Shown here: positions 1-6,175 of the stretch, in pieces | Layout: every line of letters starts with the position of its first letter | Position numbering within the stretch: the stretch's first letter is position 1 | Assembly (NCBI GenBank): GCA_031289625.1 | Contig: JAITPB010000160.1 | Span: 1 to 7,506, forward strand | DNA: 7,506 bases | Direction: 5' to 3' | DNA from: Clostridiales bacterium | Lineage (GTDB): Bacteria; Bacillota; Clostridia; Lachnospirales; WQUN01 | Notes under the pieces: generated by a model | The model's input: the letters and a program-made list of their open reading frames with translations, nothing else | Told to the model about the DNA's origin: nothing | Databases searched by the model: none | Made by a program: the position numbers and the translations under genes

Positions 1-95
1 TTGCTTGAAAAATGAACACGTCGCTTGACTCCTTTATTCGTCGGCATTAGCATTATTGCCTGTAGCCACTCTGATTATTCGGAGGCCGCAGGGGT

Positions 96-116
96 GTGGG
101 GGCGCGACGCCCCCAC
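96..116. repeat. Perfect GC-rich hairpin (9-bp arms)
   Basis: The arms GTGGGGGCG (96-104) and CGCCCCCAC (108-116) are exact reverse complements around a 3-base CGA loop. A second small inverted repeat, GGGAT/ATCCC (117-121 and 124-128), follows directly. Neither strand shows a T-tract after the hairpin, so it is not a standard intrinsic terminator. A strong hairpin of this kind in a spacer, next to short direct repeats, fits a dispersed REP-like or MITE-like element, but only one copy is in view and that reading is inference. It could also stabilise an RNA end. Confidence 0.85.
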
Positions 117-135
117 GGGATAAATCCCATCGGGC

Positions 136-185
136 GAGGGTGAAATTTTCACGCGTTAATTGGGCGGGTGAGGGTGAAATTTTCA
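136..185. repeat. Two direct copies of a 16-bp repeat, 34-bp period
   Basis: GAGGGTGAAATTTTCA occurs exactly at 136-151 and at 170-185. Each copy carries a near-palindromic core, TGAAA-T-TTTCA; the first copy extends it to GTGAAA-T-TTTCAC. The copies lie between the GC-rich hairpin and the aroC promoter region. They could be paired operator half-sites or part of the same dispersed element as the hairpin. Function is unknown. Confidence 0.8.
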
Positions 186-228
186 AAAGTTATTGACAGA
201 ACTTCAAGAGCTTTTTCGCATTTTTCAG

Positions 229-257
229 TTGCGTATCCTTGCGTCAGATGATAGAAT
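229..257 (+). promoter_or_regulatory. Candidate sigma-A-type promoter for aroC-lysA
   Basis: TTGCGT (229-234, 3 of 6 matches to TTGACA) is followed after exactly 17 bases by TAGAAT (252-257, 5 of 6 matches to TATAAT). Transcription would begin near 264, leaving a short leader that still contains the AAAGGA ribosome binding site at 279-284. The -35 match is modest, so this is a candidate only. A perfect TTGACA lies at 193-198 but has no convincing -10 box at 16-18 bases. Confidence 0.35.
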
Positions 258-292
258 TGTCCAGATTGAATTATGTCGAAAGGACAGTGAGG

Positions 293-1411
293 ATGTCTGG
301 TTCCCGTTTTGGTAAAAATTTTACCATGACAACCTGGGGGGAAAGCCACGGCCCAGGCGTGGGCGCCGTCGTTGACGGATGTCCGGCTGGCGTCGCCTTA
401 TCGCTCCGCGATCTGCAAAAAGACATGGAGCGGCGGCGGCCCGGCGCTTCCCCCTTTTCAACGCAGCGGAAGGAAAAAGATGAAGTGAGAATTTTGTCCG
501 GCGTTTTTCATGGAAAGACCACGGGTACGCCCATCTCACTCCTGATCGAAAACCTGGATCAGCGCTCTGAAGATTATGACGAATTGTCGCAAATATACCG
601 CCCAGGGCACGCGGACTACACATACGATCAAAAATATGGAATTCGAGATTACCGCGGCGGCGGCAGAGCCTCCGGCAGGGAAACAGCCGCGCGCGTGGCG
701 GCTGGCGCGGTGGCCAAAGCGTTTCTGCGGGAACTCCGCGTGCAGGTTCAAGCCTACACGGTCGCCATCGGCAATACACGCGTGGATCGCGCGCGCGTGG
801 ATCTGGCAGAGGCGGCGGAAAATCCATTTTATATGCCGGACAAACTGGCCTATGAGCAAGCCAAAGCGGAAGCGGAAAACGCGATACAAGAAGGAGACTC
901 CTTGGGCGGCGTGGTGGAGTGCCTCGTCTCCGGGTTAAAATCGGGCGTGGGAGAACCGGTTATCGAAAAATTGCAAGCGGTCCTGGGCATGGCAATTTTT
1001 TCGATTGGCGCTGTGAAGGGCTTGGAGTTTGGCGCGGGCTTTTCCGCGGCTGAAAAAAAAGGTTCGGAAAACAACGACGCCATGCTGGTTGAAAACGGGC
1101 GGCTGATCAAACAATCCAACCACGCCGGCGGCAGTTACGGCGGCATCTCGGACGGATCCGCGCTGATCTTCCGGGCGGCGTTCAAACCGACGCCGTCCAT
1201 TGCCAAAACACAGCAAACGATCAACAGCCAGAGGGAAAACGTGCGCATTAGCGTCAAGGGCCGGCACGATCCCCTTATCGTCCCCCGCGCTGTGGTTGTG
1301 GTCGAGGCCATGGCCGCCGCTGCTCTGGCCGATTTGATTTTGCAGAGCCTATCGTCCCGGCTGGACGTGATTCAAAAGATTTATGGGGAGGGAATTTTAT
1401 GCTCAAGTTAA
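293..1411 (+). CDS. aroC: Chorismate synthase
   Basis: This enzyme converts 5-enolpyruvylshikimate-3-phosphate to chorismate using reduced FMN. It is the last common step to aromatic amino acids and folate, and is cytosolic. The family signatures are present over 372 residues, the usual length: TWGESHGPGVG near residues 14-24, RRRPG at 47-51, the RPGHADYTYDQKYGIRDYRGG block near 103-123 followed by GRASGRETAAR, SNHAGGSYGGISDG near 275-288, and KGRHDPLIVPRAVVVVEAM near 322-340. I chose the ATG at 293 because AAAGGA (279-284) sits 8 bases upstream and the protein then begins like family members (MSGSRFGKNFT). The frame is open back to a TTG at 239 and an ATG at 248, but that extension has no good ribosome binding site. 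The 3' end overlaps lysA by 13 bp, suggesting a two-gene operon. The call is secure. Confidence 0.97.
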   Translation: MSGSRFGKNFTMTTWGESHGPGVGAVVDGCPAGVALSLRDLQKDMERRRPGASPFSTQRKEKDEVRILSGVFHGKTTGTPISLLIENLDQRSEDYDELSQIYRPGHADYTYDQKYGIRDYRGGGRASGRETAARVAAGAVAKAFLRELRVQVQAYTVAIGNTRVDRARVDLAEAAENPFYMPDKLAYEQAKAEAENAIQEGDSLGGVVECLVSGLKSGVGEPVIEKLQAVLGMAIFSIGAVKGLEFGAGFSAAEKKGSENNDAMLVENGRLIKQSNHAGGSYGGISDGSALIFRAAFKPTPSIAKTQQTINSQRENVRISVKGRHDPLIVPRAVVVVEAMAAAALADLILQSLSSRLDVIQKIYGEGILCSS

Positions 1412-2673
1412 ACGGCGGTGTAACCGATCAATCCCGCTTTTTTGAAAACGCCGATCCCTTCCTGCTGACACAGGAATACGGCAGCCCGCTCTATGTCTAC
1501 AATGAACGGATTCTGCGCGGCGCCTGCCGGGAACTTTTGTCCATGTGCGGATACCCGTCTTTTTCCATCCACTATTCCGTGAAAGCCAACAGCAATCTGA
1601 CCCTGCTGCGCATTATCCATGAAGAAGGTTTGCGCGCGGACGCGATGAGCCCGGGGGAGATACGAATTGAGTTGGAAGCGGGTTTCCCGCCGGATGAGAT
1701 TTTTTTTGTCCCAAACAATGTCTCTGAGGAAGAAATGCGGTTTGCCCTGGAAAAGGGGATCACCACCAGTGTAGACTCTCTTTCCCAATTGGAGCGCTAT
1801 GGGCGGATAAATCCCGGCGGTCAGATCGCCATCCGTTTCAACCCCGGTATAGGCGCCGGGCACCATGAAAAAGTGATTACCGCCGGCAAAAATACAAAAT
1901 TCGGCGTCAACCCGGAAATCATTTCCGAAGTCCACGGCATTCTCAAAAAATACCGTCTGCAATGCGTCGGCGTCAATCAGCACATCGGCTCTCTGTTTCT
2001 GACAGACGGCGCGTACTTGCAGAGCTGTGAGGAACTGCTCACGATCGCGAAACAATTTGATGATTTAGCGTTTGTGGATTTGGGCGGCGGATTTGGAATT
2101 CCTTACCGCAAACAGGAAGAGGAGCCCCGGCTGGATCTGAAAAGCGCCGGGGCAAAAATGGATCTGCTGATGTACGCGTTTTCCCGGGAATACGGAAAAG
2201 ACGTTCAGTTTAGGATAGAGCCGGGCCGTTACGTTACGGCGGAGTGCGGTGTACTGCTGGGCACGGTACATGCCCTGAAAAATAATGGCCCTGTTAAATA
2301 TGTAGGAACAGACATCGGGCAGTCGGTTCTGGCCAGGCCGGTTTTGTACAACGCGCACCATGATATTGAAGTGTACCGCCGGGAAGGCGTGGTCTCCGAT
2401 CCAAAATTAGATCCAGAATTAAATCAAAAAGAAACTGTGACCATTGTGGGAAACATTTGTGAAAGTGGTGACATCCTGGCCAAAAACAGGGTTCTGCCAG
2501 CCATCCGCGAGGGAGATTTGCTGGGCGTTCTGGACGCGGGCGCTTACGGGTACGCGATGAGTTCTAATTACAATAACAGGCTGCGGCCAGCCGAAATTTT
2601 ACTGCGGGAAAACAGCGGCGTCGAATTGATCCGCCGCCGCGATACTTTTGAGGATTTCTTGAGAAATTATTGA
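1399..2673 (+). CDS. lysA: Diaminopimelate decarboxylase
   Basis: This fold-III PLP enzyme decarboxylates meso-diaminopimelate to L-lysine, the last step of lysine synthesis, and competes with peptidoglycan synthesis for the substrate. The 424-residue protein has the PLP lysine K62 in YSVKAN, a conserved histidine in VNQHIGSLF (about 195), the phosphate-binding GGGFG at 229-233, EPGR at 274-277, the CESGD active-site motif at 354-358 that comes from the partner subunit in dimers, and DAGAYGYAMSSNYN at 379-392. The CESGD motif and DAGAYGYAMSSNYN block support decarboxylation of diaminopimelate rather than of arginine or ornithine. The start follows GGGGAGGG (1385-1392) at 6 bases. It overlaps aroC by 13 bp, so translation is probably coupled. 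Its stop overlaps the convergent ylmH stop. Confidence 0.95.
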   Translation: MLKLNGGVTDQSRFFENADPFLLTQEYGSPLYVYNERILRGACRELLSMCGYPSFSIHYSVKANSNLTLLRIIHEEGLRADAMSPGEIRIELEAGFPPDEIFFVPNNVSEEEMRFALEKGITTSVDSLSQLERYGRINPGGQIAIRFNPGIGAGHHEKVITAGKNTKFGVNPEIISEVHGILKKYRLQCVGVNQHIGSLFLTDGAYLQSCEELLTIAKQFDDLAFVDLGGGFGIPYRKQEEEPRLDLKSAGAKMDLLMYAFSREYGKDVQFRIEPGRYVTAECGVLLGTVHALKNNGPVKYVGTDIGQSVLARPVLYNAHHDIEVYRREGVVSDPKLDPELNQKETVTIVGNICESGDILAKNRVLPAIREGDLLGVLDAGAYGYAMSSNYNNRLRPAEILLRENSGVELIRRRDTFEDFLRNY

Positions 2674-3473
2674 AATATTTCCACGTGAAGGATCCATTTT
2701 TCCTTTTTGGTTTGACGTGGTGCCGAGAGCAGTTTGATCCGTCCGAATCCTCGGACCGAGATCAAATCGTTCTCCCGCACAAGCCGCGGCGCATCAGCCG
2801 CCGACCCGTTGACACTCGCCTTATCTCCTTGAATCAGCGCGGCGGACTTGCTTCTGGACAGATGAAACGCCGCGCTGATCACGTTGTCCAGCCGCAAAGA
2901 ACTGACGATAAGCTGTTCGGGCGCTCCGCTGTTCAGCAAAAATTCCTCCCAGCCCGGCTCTTCTGCCTGGATATGCGCGGACACAGCCACCCGGCCTACT
3001 TTTTCGAGGTTCGCGCAGATAAAATCAGCGATGTCTTCATGCGCGAAAACGATAGCGGACTCGCCGCCTGGAAAAATATCGCCGGTTTTCCCTCTGTCGA
3101 CGCCCAGCCCGAGAATCGCGCCCAAAAAATCTCTGTGGCTCAGGGCATTGCGCCGGCATTCGATTAAAATCCGGGAGATGGGAAAATCCGCCGCGCACAA
3201 GTCGATCTCTTCCGGCGCAAAACCGATGATCCCGCGTTCGCAGGAAGCGGCGCCGCCGTAAAACAAAATTTTTTCCCGGATGTCCCCTGAGACGACGCCC
3301 TGGAGGATCTTCAGGCATTTCGCGCCGCGCGCGGGATCGCAAAAGTCTGTAAAAGTGCGCCGCCGTTCTTTTTGGCATAAAAATAGCCGGTCTAAAACTT
3401 TTGAAAACAAAAGTTTATCGTCCGGCGTTTGAAAATTTTTCAGCAGTTCTTGTTTGTTAATGCCTCGGTTCAC
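2667..3473 (-). CDS. ylmH: YlmH-family S4-domain RNA-binding protein
   Basis: The 268-residue protein matches the YlmH family found in Gram-positive division clusters. The N-terminal part (about 15-170) holds the family's characteristic block SHRDFLGAILGLGVDRGKTGD at 112-132. An S4 RNA-binding fold follows at about 190-250, opening with LRLDNVISAAFHLSRSKS and ending in LVRENDLISVRGFGRIKL. S4 domains bind structured RNA; YlmH relatives are linked to ribosome function and to division genes, but the exact role here is inferred. The start is uncertain. The GTG at 3473 overlaps the only nearby GGAG (3476-3473), which leaves no spacing. An in-frame ATT at 3461 would give MNKQELLKNF, closer to a typical family start, but ATT is a rare initiator. 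It lies 37 bp after sepF, so it is probably co-transcribed, and overlaps lysA by 7 bp tail to tail. Confidence 0.9.
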   Translation of the reverse strand: MNRGINKQELLKNFQTPDDKLLFSKVLDRLFLCQKERRRTFTDFCDPARGAKCLKILQGVVSGDIREKILFYGGAASCERGIIGFAPEEIDLCAADFPISRILIECRRNALSHRDFLGAILGLGVDRGKTGDIFPGGESAIVFAHEDIADFICANLEKVGRVAVSAHIQAEEPGWEEFLLNSGAPEQLIVSSLRLDNVISAAFHLSRSKSAALIQGDKASVNGSAADAPRLVRENDLISVRGFGRIKLLSAPRQTKKEKWILHVEIFQ

Positions 3474-3510
3474 TCCGTTTCATGCATAACAACCGGAATT
3501 GACAGCCGCG

Positions 3511-4020
3511 TTATCGAAACGACGACGCGATCCAAGGAAATATCACGCCGCTCGATTTCAGTTCTTCCTCAAACTCGCCGTTGATATGAATGTTTGTGGG
3601 CGACACAATAAAAATCGAGTTGGATATTCTCTGAATTTCCCCGTTGAACGCGTATATAGCGCCGCCTAAAAAATCCGCGATTCGCTGCGCGCTGGGGCGT
3701 TCCACGCCGTCGAGGTTTACAACGCACGGGCTGCCTTCACGAATATAATCGCAAACGGTTGTCGCGTCGGCAACCTCTTTCGGATAAGTCAGCATGACTT
3801 GCAATTGGGCGCCGCTTCTAAAGTTTAAGATTTTGCTGGTTTCACTTTCCAGTTTGCGGCTGCGGACGGCGTCAAGATGGGTGATCTCTTTCCCGCGCGG
3901 TTCTTCTGTCTCTTCTTCGTAGCCGCTGTCGGCATACTCATCATATACTTCTTCTTCGCTGTCATAGTCGGCGCCTAAGAAAATATTTTGGAACATCTTT
4001 TTAAACGCATTTTTTTTCAT
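3511..4020 (-). CDS. sepF: Cell division protein SepF
   Basis: SepF binds the membrane and the C-terminal tail of FtsZ, anchors the Z-ring and shapes the septum. The 169-residue protein has the family plan: a short basic amphipathic N-terminus (MKKNAFKKMFQNIFLG) for membrane binding, an acidic Tyr/Glu-rich linker at about 18-42, then the compact SepF domain at about 70-147, with VMLTYPKEVADATTVCDYIR, VVNLDGVERPSAQRIADFLGG and ISNSIFIVSPTNI. I chose the ATG at 4020 because AGGAGA (4032-4027) lies 6 bases upstream; an in-frame ATG at 4026 directly abuts that site. Codons 2-4 form a run of eight A residues. It sits between yggS (85 bp upstream) and ylmH. The ylmG gene that often separates sepF from ylmH in other Firmicutes is absent. 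Confidence 0.95.
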   Translation of the reverse strand: MKKNAFKKMFQNIFLGADYDSEEEVYDEYADSGYEEETEEPRGKEITHLDAVRSRKLESETSKILNFRSGAQLQVMLTYPKEVADATTVCDYIREGSPCVVNLDGVERPSAQRIADFLGGAIYAFNGEIQRISNSIFIVSPTNIHINGEFEEELKSSGVIFPWIASSFR

Positions 4021-4026
4021 AAACAT

Positions 4027-4032
4027 TCTCCT
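4027..4032 (-). promoter_or_regulatory. Ribosome binding site that decides the sepF start
   Basis: AGGAGA on the minus strand abuts the ATG at 4026 with no spacing but stands 6 bases before the in-frame ATG at 4020. This favours the downstream ATG and shortens SepF by two residues. Confidence 0.7.
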
Positions 4033-4051
4033 CTTGAGTTTTTTCTGCGTT

Positions 4052-4066
4052 TTCGACAGAGTCGAA
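4052..4066. repeat. Perfect 6-bp palindrome in the yggS-sepF spacer
   Basis: TTCGAC (4052-4057) and GTCGAA (4061-4066) are exact reverse complements around AGA. There is no T-tract on the minus strand downstream, so it is not an intrinsic terminator for yggS. It could be a small hairpin in the sepF leader or an operator-like site. It does not match an SOS box or any other operator I recognise. Confidence 0.5.
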
Positions 4067-4086
4067 TGTTTCCCCTGTGCATTTTA

Positions 4087-4100
4087 TCTCTCTCTCTCTC
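4087..4100. repeat. (TC)7 dinucleotide tract
   Basis: Seven TC units (GA on the coding strand of the cluster) lie 5 bases after the yggS stop and about 67 bases before the sepF start. Dinucleotide runs can change length by slippage. On the transcript this is a purine-rich GAGAGA stretch just upstream of a tiny ORF. No function is assigned. Confidence 0.8.
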
Positions 4101-4105
4101 TTTTG

Positions 4106-4843
4106 TTAAATCCTTGCCCCGAAAATGCCTGTCCCGATTCGAACCATGGTCGCGCCCTCTTCTATCGCGATCTCATAGTCATTGGTCATGCCCATGGACA
4201 AGTGATCCAGACCTATATTATGTCCAAATTTTTCCTTTACGTCAAGAAAAATCTCCCGCATTTTTGCGAAGTAAATCCGATTTTTTTCCGGGTTCTCGAC
4301 ATAAGGCGCGACGCACATGAACCCCCGCATTTTCACATGCGTCAGCGGCAGGATTTGTTCCGCCAGCGCCGCCGCTTCCTGAGGCGCTGCGCCTTGTTTG
4401 GCCAGTTCACCCGCGATATTGATTTCAATCAAAATATCGGCGTTTTTTTGCAGGAGGGCCGCCTGTCTGTTCAAAGTTTCCGCCAAATGCAGACTGTCCA
4501 CCGAATGGATCAGCACGGTTTTGTCCAGGATCAATTTAATTTTATTGGTTTGTAAGTGCCCGATCAAATGCCATTCAGCCTGAAGCCCTATGGCTTGCTC
4601 GGCCGTCTGGCCAGCCGCTTGGCCGTCTGGCCGGCCGATGGCCTCATATTTTTCCGCCAATGCCTGCGGCCTGTTTTCGCCCAGCGCGGTCACGCCCGCC
4701 GCTAGCAAAGCGCGGATCTGTTCCACGCCGACGGTCTTTGTCACGCCAATCAGCCGAACAGCGGCCGGATCCCTGCCCGCCCGATCTGCCGCCGAGGCGA
4801 TGTTCTCTTGAATCCTCTTCACATTTTCGGCAATGCTGTTCAT
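4106..4843 (-). CDS. yggS: YggS/YlmE-family PLP homeostasis protein
   Basis: This family (PLPHP; YlmE in Bacillus) binds pyridoxal phosphate in a single TIM-barrel domain without a known enzymatic reaction and helps balance PLP and amino-acid pools. The 245-residue protein has the PLP lysine K36 in IGVTKTV, GENRPQ at 55-60 (family members usually have a GENRVQ-like motif), WHLIGHLQTNK at 91-101, INIAGELAKQG at 141-151, LSMGMTNDYEIAI at 215-227 and RIGTGIFG at 235-242. The start is the ATG at 4843, with AGGAG (4855-4851) 7 bases upstream; an ATG at 4858 is in frame but lies ahead of that site. The AGGAG begins inside the stop codon of the HlyD-like gene, so the two are probably coupled. A Gly/Gln/Ala-rich insert at about 69-87 is encoded by a 20-bp repeat. 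Confidence 0.95.
   Translation of the reverse strand: MNSIAENVKRIQENIASAADRAGRDPAAVRLIGVTKTVGVEQIRALLAAGVTALGENRPQALAEKYEAIGRPDGQAAGQTAEQAIGLQAEWHLIGHLQTNKIKLILDKTVLIHSVDSLHLAETLNRQAALLQKNADILIEINIAGELAKQGAAPQEAAALAEQILPLTHVKMRGFMCVAPYVENPEKNRIYFAKMREIFLDVKEKFGHNIGLDHLSMGMTNDYEIAIEEGATMVRIGTGIFGARI
4601..4632. repeat. 20-bp-period direct repeat inside yggS
   Basis: GGCCGTCTGGCC occurs at 4601-4612 and again at 4621-4632, with GGCCGATGGCC following. Because 20 is not a multiple of 3, the two copies are read in different frames, one encoding part of GRPDGQ and the other GQTAEQ. The repeat falls in a surface loop just before WHLIGHLQTNK, so the reading frame and fold are kept. Confidence 0.8.
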
Positions 4844-4854
4844 CAAATCTCTCC

Positions 4855-6150
4855 TCATGGGTAAATTATTTGATCTTCCTGTACTTGAGACGCGTCCGTA
4901 ACAATTTTATCATAGACCTGAATGTTTTTGTTGACAGCGGGATCCAAAATGAAATAGCCGCTGTCGCCCGTCCCGTCCTCCGGCAGGATCACGCGCCTGA
5001 ACTCGGCTGTGCCGTTGTTTACGCGATACACGCCTTGAACCGGCGCGCCGTCTTCTGTCTTCTCCGCAATCGCGCTGCGGGAAATTTTGTAACCCGTTCG
5101 CGCGCTGTCTATGGTCTTAAAGCGAATAGCGCGCTGATCCAAATACTCCAGCATGTTTTTCGCGCACTCATACAGAATGAAACTTTCCTTGTCCCCCGCT
5201 GTTATTGTTTTGATCCGCGCCGGCAGCGACCTGTACTGATCCTGTTCTTCGATAAAAAGATTTTGTTCGCCGCCTTCCACGCATTCTTCCAGAAGTTCAT
5301 TGGGGATGTATGCGCCTATGTACCAAATATTGGAGTTTATCATTTTAAACACGGGCGTTTCCACGGCGGCTTCCTCTTGGGGCGCAGAGGGAATCACCAG
5401 AGGAATGTCCGCCGGATGAATGCCCGGCGGCGGGATTTGATCTTTGGGGATCAGGCTCATGTTTTCCGGCGTAAAATTTTCTTCCTGTCCGTCCAGGTGA
5501 AAGCTGACGACGCCGCTTCGATCCACGGAGATCACGGCAGTATTTTCCGCCAGCGCGCGGAGCAGCGCCCGCCTTTGAGAAGCCAGCCCTCCCGCACTGC
5601 CCTGATCGTCGGACAAAACCAGGTCGTCGCGTATGCGGACATTCTGCGTAATCAAATCTTTCAGGGCATAAGCGCCGGATAAATCAGACAAGCTGAATTG
5701 ATAGAGGCGATTGTCTATCATGCTTTTAATTTGCTGATTGATATTTTTTTCCTTTTCCGAAAAATCCGAAAAACCGGCTCTGCGCTCCTGCAATTTGATC
5801 AGGCTCGCGTCTACCTGTTCTATGTCTTGCTGAATTTGGGCGGTTGCTTCGATGTCTTGGATGATACAGACGGCGGCGCCTTTTTTCACGCGTTCATACT
5901 CCGCGACTTGATAGTGCAAGGCTCCTGCCTCAGCGGTTTTGTAGACCGTTTCGTCGCGGATGATGACGCCGTCCATCACGCGCGGCAGATCCACGCTGCC
6001 GATTTTGACCGTTTCCATAGAGACAGCGTTTTTTTTCGTAAACCCAATGATAACGAATTGCAGCAAATAAAGTAAAACAAAGCCAAAAAACACGGCAGAC
6101 GTAATGGCTAAAACGCGGTTCCTGGCTTTCGCTCTCCGGCGCAAAGCCAA
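4855..6150 (-). CDS. HlyD-like membrane-anchored protein of the division cluster
   Basis: The 431-residue protein has a basic N-terminus (ALRRRAKARNR), one membrane segment at about 13-36, and a large extracytoplasmic part. It resembles HlyD/membrane-fusion adaptors: a first beta-rich part at about 45-100 (VKIGSVDLPRVMDGVIIRDE, then the lipoyl-like YERVKKGAAVCIIQD), a helical, probably coiled-coil stretch at about 100-180, and a second beta-rich part after it. No ABC or RND partner is nearby. HlyD-like proteins of this kind are, as I recall, common next to yggS and sepF in Clostridia, with unknown function. The uninterrupted frame starts at a TTG (6150) with no ribosome binding site. A better start, ATG at 6175 behind GGAAGGG, is in another frame, separated by an A7 run (see findings). 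Its stop overlaps the yggS ribosome binding site, so it probably heads the operon. Confidence 0.75.
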   Translation of the reverse strand: MALRRRAKARNRVLAITSAVFFGFVLLYLLQFVIIGFTKKNAVSMETVKIGSVDLPRVMDGVIIRDETVYKTAEAGALHYQVAEYERVKKGAAVCIIQDIEATAQIQQDIEQVDASLIKLQERRAGFSDFSEKEKNINQQIKSMIDNRLYQFSLSDLSGAYALKDLITQNVRIRDDLVLSDDQGSAGGLASQRRALLRALAENTAVISVDRSGVVSFHLDGQEENFTPENMSLIPKDQIPPPGIHPADIPLVIPSAPQEEAAVETPVFKMINSNIWYIGAYIPNELLEECVEGGEQNLFIEEQDQYRSLPARIKTITAGDKESFILYECAKNMLEYLDQRAIRFKTIDSARTGYKISRSAIAEKTEDGAPVQGVYRVNNGTAEFRRVILPEDGTGDSGYFILDPAVNKNIQVYDKIVTDASQVQEDQIIYP

Positions 6151-6156
6151 ATTGAC

Positions 6157-6163
6157 TTTTTTT
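6157..6163 (-). other. A7 run at the frame break before the HlyD-like CDS
   Basis: On the minus strand a run of seven A residues follows ATG GGA GAC GCC (6175-6164). With seven A residues the ATG reads into a frame that closes at 5930. With six it would continue as MGDAKKVNLALRRR straight into the HlyD-like frame. The run is therefore either a sequencing or assembly indel, a slippage site, or a disabling mutation at the 5' end. Confidence 0.6.
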
Positions 6164-6175
6164 GGCGTCTCCCAT

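Noticed and set aside
1..35. Start of a minus-strand gene: AAAGGAG (35-29) before a GTG at 19
   Set aside because: Only six codons are in the window and no product can be recognised; the 9-base spacing is acceptable but the evidence is too thin to call a gene.
96..128. Intrinsic terminator upstream of aroC
   Set aside because: The hairpin is strong but neither strand has a run of T residues after it.
29..196. Plus-strand open frame reading through the hairpin region
   Set aside because: It has no ATG/GTG start with a ribosome binding site and its sequence is dominated by the inverted and direct repeats.
193..198. Perfect TTGACA as the -35 box of an aroC promoter
   Set aside because: No sequence resembling TATAAT lies 16-18 bases downstream; the TTGCGT/TAGAAT pair at 229-257 is better spaced.
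779..803. CGCGTGGATC repeated with a 15-bp period in aroC
   Set aside because: It encodes an ordinary RVDRARVD stretch in frame and is short enough to be chance in GC-rich coding sequence.
321..827. Minus-strand open frame opposite aroC
   Set aside because: It is an Arg/Pro-rich shadow frame of a secure chorismate synthase gene.
4660..5682. Long plus-strand open frame of 340 codons opposite yggS and the HlyD-like gene
   Set aside because: It is antisense to two genes with recognisable family sequence, spans their junction, and its translation has no recognisable motifs.
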